Below, in pieces: positions 5,847 to 7,775 of a stretch of DNA of 7,775 bases (positions are counted from its first letter, which is position 1; every line of letters begins with the position of its first letter). Both the position numbers and the translations under genes were made by a program. The stretch lies in NCBI GenBank assembly GCA_002365735.1, contig DEZY01000092.1, positions 1 through 7,775 on the forward strand. The letters run 5' to 3'. The stretch comes from Actinobacteria bacterium UBA3120. Lineage in GTDB: Bacteria > Actinomycetota > Actinomycetes > S36-B12. Under the pieces are notes generated by a model. That model was not told where the DNA came from, did not search any database, and worked only from the letters and a program-made list of their open reading frames with translations.

Positions 5847-6848
5847 ATGAGTCAGACTCTGTGCATGCCTAACCAGGTCCGATTCTCGCCTTGGGCGACC
5901 CCGTTGTCGGGGGTTGAACTAGTACTGGGATCAGGGGTTGCTGGGGGTCAAGGGGGCCTTTCGGTAGCAGAAATGCGTCAGCTTGGCCGGGATTGCGCGG
6001 TGCGGGCAACACACCAATTAGTGGGCGAAACAGCCGGTGAGCTCACGTATTCAGAATTGGGCGCCCCTGTGTGGACTGGCGGGAACCGTCAAGTGCATAT
6101 TTCAATTTCGCGCACTGGGCAATGTGCCATAGGCGCCTGTTCGCCGACGGCTATTGGTATTGATATCGAGTTCGTTGACAGAAATGTGAACCGGCTGCTG
6201 AACTCTTTTACTGTGGATGAACAGGAGCTTGCCAAAGCTGTCCCTCCGATTGCAATCTTGTGTGCAAAGGAGGCCGCGGGAAAAGCCACCGGTGTAGGCC
6301 TGGCAGGCTCGATAACGCGATGGGGCGTAAGCCCGTTGGGACCGGACTCACCGTTTCTCTTGGTGCGCGATCTGCACACAGGTAATCAGTGGAGAACGTG
6401 GACTGGAGCAATTGAGGTAGGTGCGCGCAAATTGCAGTGCGCGATCGCTCAATCACATAATCCCGCCCGTGAGAAATTACATGAAATTTATGAATCTGCG
6501 CAGGTAGAAGTGCGGCCAATTGGTACTCAAGCGTGGACTGACGCGGTCGAAACCGTGCGCGAGCGCGCATTAAGCGCAGTGGTAATTACTGCCTGGAACC
6601 CCGGAACTGATCGTCCCAGCATTACAGCCAATGCAGATGCGAATCAGCGGCTGCTGGCCCGGCTTCGGAAGAATTGCTCAGATATCTGGGAGGCTGATGG
6701 ATTCTCACCAGATAGTGCGCACCGAGAGCCTGGGTACATCGCGTGGGGAATGCAACCTGATCTTGGTGTGAAGATCGCGCGTGAATTCAATCAGTTTGCC
6801 ATTTTCTATTTCACAGCCAATGGTGAACGGAGCTTGATCAGTGCCTGA
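5847..6848 (+). CDS. Fusion: Sfp-type 4'-phosphopantetheinyl transferase + DUF3293
   Basis: This 333-residue protein has two parts. Residues 1 to about 205 are an Sfp/AcpT-type transferase, which moves phosphopantetheine from CoA to a carrier-protein serine. The signature IGIDIE gives Asp106 and Glu108 (metal ligands), and CAKEAAGK gives Glu142 and Lys146 at the usual spacing. VHISIS with His84 is the upstream CoA-binding motif. The usual Trp of W-x-x-K-E is Leu138, and the usual Ser-His after HISI is Ser-Arg (88-89). Residues from about 222 to the end match DUF3293: VVITAWNPGTDRPS (245-258), Asn262, the block HREPGYIAWGM (292-302) and AREFNQFAIFYF (311-322). DUF3293 has no known function. 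The frame is continuous with no sign of a frameshift. The start at 5847 is followed by typical N-terminal lead-in residues. The gene is divergent from helD and abuts the DUF3048 gene with no gap. Confidence 0.8.
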   Translation: MSQTLCMPNQVRFSPWATPLSGVELVLGSGVAGGQGGLSVAEMRQLGRDCAVRATHQLVGETAGELTYSELGAPVWTGGNRQVHISISRTGQCAIGACSPTAIGIDIEFVDRNVNRLLNSFTVDEQELAKAVPPIAILCAKEAAGKATGVGLAGSITRWGVSPLGPDSPFLLVRDLHTGNQWRTWTGAIEVGARKLQCAIAQSHNPAREKLHEIYESAQVEVRPIGTQAWTDAVETVRERALSAVVITAWNPGTDRPSITANADANQRLLARLRKNCSDIWEADGFSPDSAHREPGYIAWGMQPDLGVKIAREFNQFAIFYFTANGERSLISA

Positions 6849-7775
6849 CTACTGCGAAGAAATAGTTTGATTTCCTGTGATCTCCACGTTTCGGTCTTTG
6901 TTATACAAGGCAATCCAGGTGTGCCCTGGGTGAAAGGGAACCGGGGTTCCTGCCGCATCGGTGAAAGTGGTTCCCGATAGAGCGTCTGGCCGCGACCACG
7001 TTGCCGTAAATAGTTGGCCGTCCCTCAAAACTATTGCCTCACCTGAGCCAATAGTTTCGACGTGGGGAGTGTTGCCACCGCCTTTGTCGAAATACGCGGA
7101 TTGGACTTGTTCCACAAGTTGAATAACCGCCGTGTCTGCCCAGACTTTTCCCACTTGGTCGACTTCTTCGACACTGGCTCTTTCTCCATTGAGTTGAACG
7201 GCGTATTGACTACGGCTCGGGCTGTAAAGAAATTTGATTGTTGAGGACGGCCAGGTAAGTTCGACCGAGCTAGCGGGCACTCCGCCGCTGGGAATGAGTT
7301 CGTCGAAGGTGAAGCCCATCTCTTTTGCTGTGGACACGCCTTCAAATTGTGCGAGAGCCGTGGGAGCGTCAAAAAAATAGTTATAGGGTGCCCGCCGGTC
7401 AAAATCGCGCGAGTAGTCGTCTGGATCTTTATTAGCGGAAACATCGATAAAAGGTGCAGCTTCAAGTGCTGGCCAGAGTTTCCCCTGGGCACCAGAGAAA
7501 GCAAAAGCGGGGGCTCCGTATTGGGCGAGTAGATCAATATCTGTAATTCGTGCGGATCTCACCGGGCCGATTCGGTTCGGGATTTGTGAACTAAAAATTG
7601 CGGCCAGACGGGTCATGCCATATTCGATTTCCTCGACATAAACCAGATCAGCTTCACCTACCCCCGCCTGAGGTTGAGCATTACGCGTGTTGTCAATCTT
7701 GACCGCTAAAACTATTGGCATCCCGGAGAACTGGGCCGGCGAGGGAAGTTCAATAAAAGGCATTCCGGTCAGGGG
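6849..7775 (-). CDS. DUF3048 (YerB-family) envelope protein, N-terminus beyond the right edge
   Basis: The frame stays open to the window edge and reads P-L-T-G immediately before the Met coded at 7763-7761. PLTG-(M/L)-P is the usual opening of the mature DUF3048 domain, so that Met is internal and the real start, with its signal or lipoprotein leader, lies outside. Counting from that Met, the N-terminal domain shows AVKIDN (20-25), ADLVYVEEIEYGMTRLAAIF (38-57) and the hallmark GPVRSAR at 66-72. The C-terminal DUF3048 domain runs from about 185 to 287 and includes GQLFTATWSRP and the HPGHTWIALY end block. YerB-type proteins are exported lipoproteins with no settled function. The stop is directly next to the PPTase-DUF3293 stop, and no intrinsic terminator is visible between them. 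Confidence 0.88.
   Translation of the reverse strand, partial: PLTGMPFIELPSPAQFSGMPIVLAVKIDNTRNAQPQAGVGEADLVYVEEIEYGMTRLAAIFSSQIPNRIGPVRSARITDIDLLAQYGAPAFAFSGAQGKLWPALEAAPFIDVSANKDPDDYSRDFDRRAPYNYFFDAPTALAQFEGVSTAKEMGFTFDELIPSGGVPASSVELTWPSSTIKFLYSPSRSQYAVQLNGERASVEEVDQVGKVWADTAVIQLVEQVQSAYFDKGGGNTPHVETIGSGEAIVLRDGQLFTATWSRPDALSGTTFTDAAGTPVPFHPGHTWIALYNKDRNVEITGNQTISSQ

Noticed and set aside
2022..6448. Two copies of GCGATCGC (2022-2029 and 6441-6448), like the cyanobacterial HIP1 octamer
   Set aside because: Two copies are too few to indicate a HIP1-type enrichment, both are in coding sequence, and the gene content is actinobacterial.
6556..6569. Palindrome TGCGCG-AG-CGCGCA at the start of the DUF3293 part
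   Set aside because: It is made of ordinary Arg/Ala codons in coding sequence with no T-run; probably chance.
6852..6880. AT-rich hairpin GAAAT/ATTTC just after the PPTase-DUF3293 stop
   Set aside because: A five-pair AT-rich stem without a T-run is too weak to call a terminator.
7031..7537. A 168-codon minus-strand frame inside the DUF3048 gene
   Set aside because: It is a shifted-frame shadow of a clearly recognisable protein; its translation has no recognisable domain.

Overview
The window looks like chromosomal DNA from a free-living member of the Actinomycetota. The evidence is the class II HelD-type RNA polymerase motor ATPase, the pairing of a repeat-containing acidic protein with an RDD membrane protein, a MaoC enzyme of the form common in that phylum, and several genes that seem to lack a Shine-Dalgarno site and sit just behind a -10-like box (leaderless starts). 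Base composition looks close to balanced by eye rather than very GC-rich. Together with the very tight packing this suggests a compact genome, perhaps aquatic, but that is inference. I see no mobile element, tRNA, rRNA or CRISPR.

Layout, left to right. The end of an unidentified + strand gene (1-54) is followed by a MaoC-type hydratase (77-607, +). This runs head-on into a membrane-anchored or secreted lipase (611-1843, -). The lipase diverges, across a gap of only about 34 bp holding a 13-bp palindrome, from a two-gene + strand operon: a short protein with VD-N-EIV repeats (about 1878-2390) and an overlapping RDD membrane protein (2377-2928). A + strand gene for a basic secreted protein of unknown role follows (2973-3629). 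Its stop overlaps the stop of helD/helR (3626-5743, -). A 103-bp divergent spacer separates helD from a + strand fusion of a 4'-phosphopantetheinyl transferase with a DUF3293 domain (5847-6848). That gene abuts, with no gap, a DUF3048/YerB-family gene (6849 to beyond the right edge, -).

Functionally this is a mixed housekeeping and accessory neighbourhood, not one pathway. The MaoC enzyme acts on acyl-CoA thioesters. The lipase can release fatty acids outside the cell. The phosphopantetheinyl transferase activates carrier proteins for fatty acid, polyketide or peptide synthesis. HelD recycles stalled RNA polymerase and in relatives confers rifamycin tolerance. The RDD pair, the secreted basic protein and the DUF3048 protein act at the envelope and are not characterised.

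The main points of interest are the PPTase-DUF3293 fusion, the repeat protein/RDD module with its palindromic divergent control region, a lipase terminator embedded in the end of the opposing MaoC gene, and three convergent junctions with gaps of 3, -4 and 0 bp. I found no clear sign of an entirely new multi-gene system.
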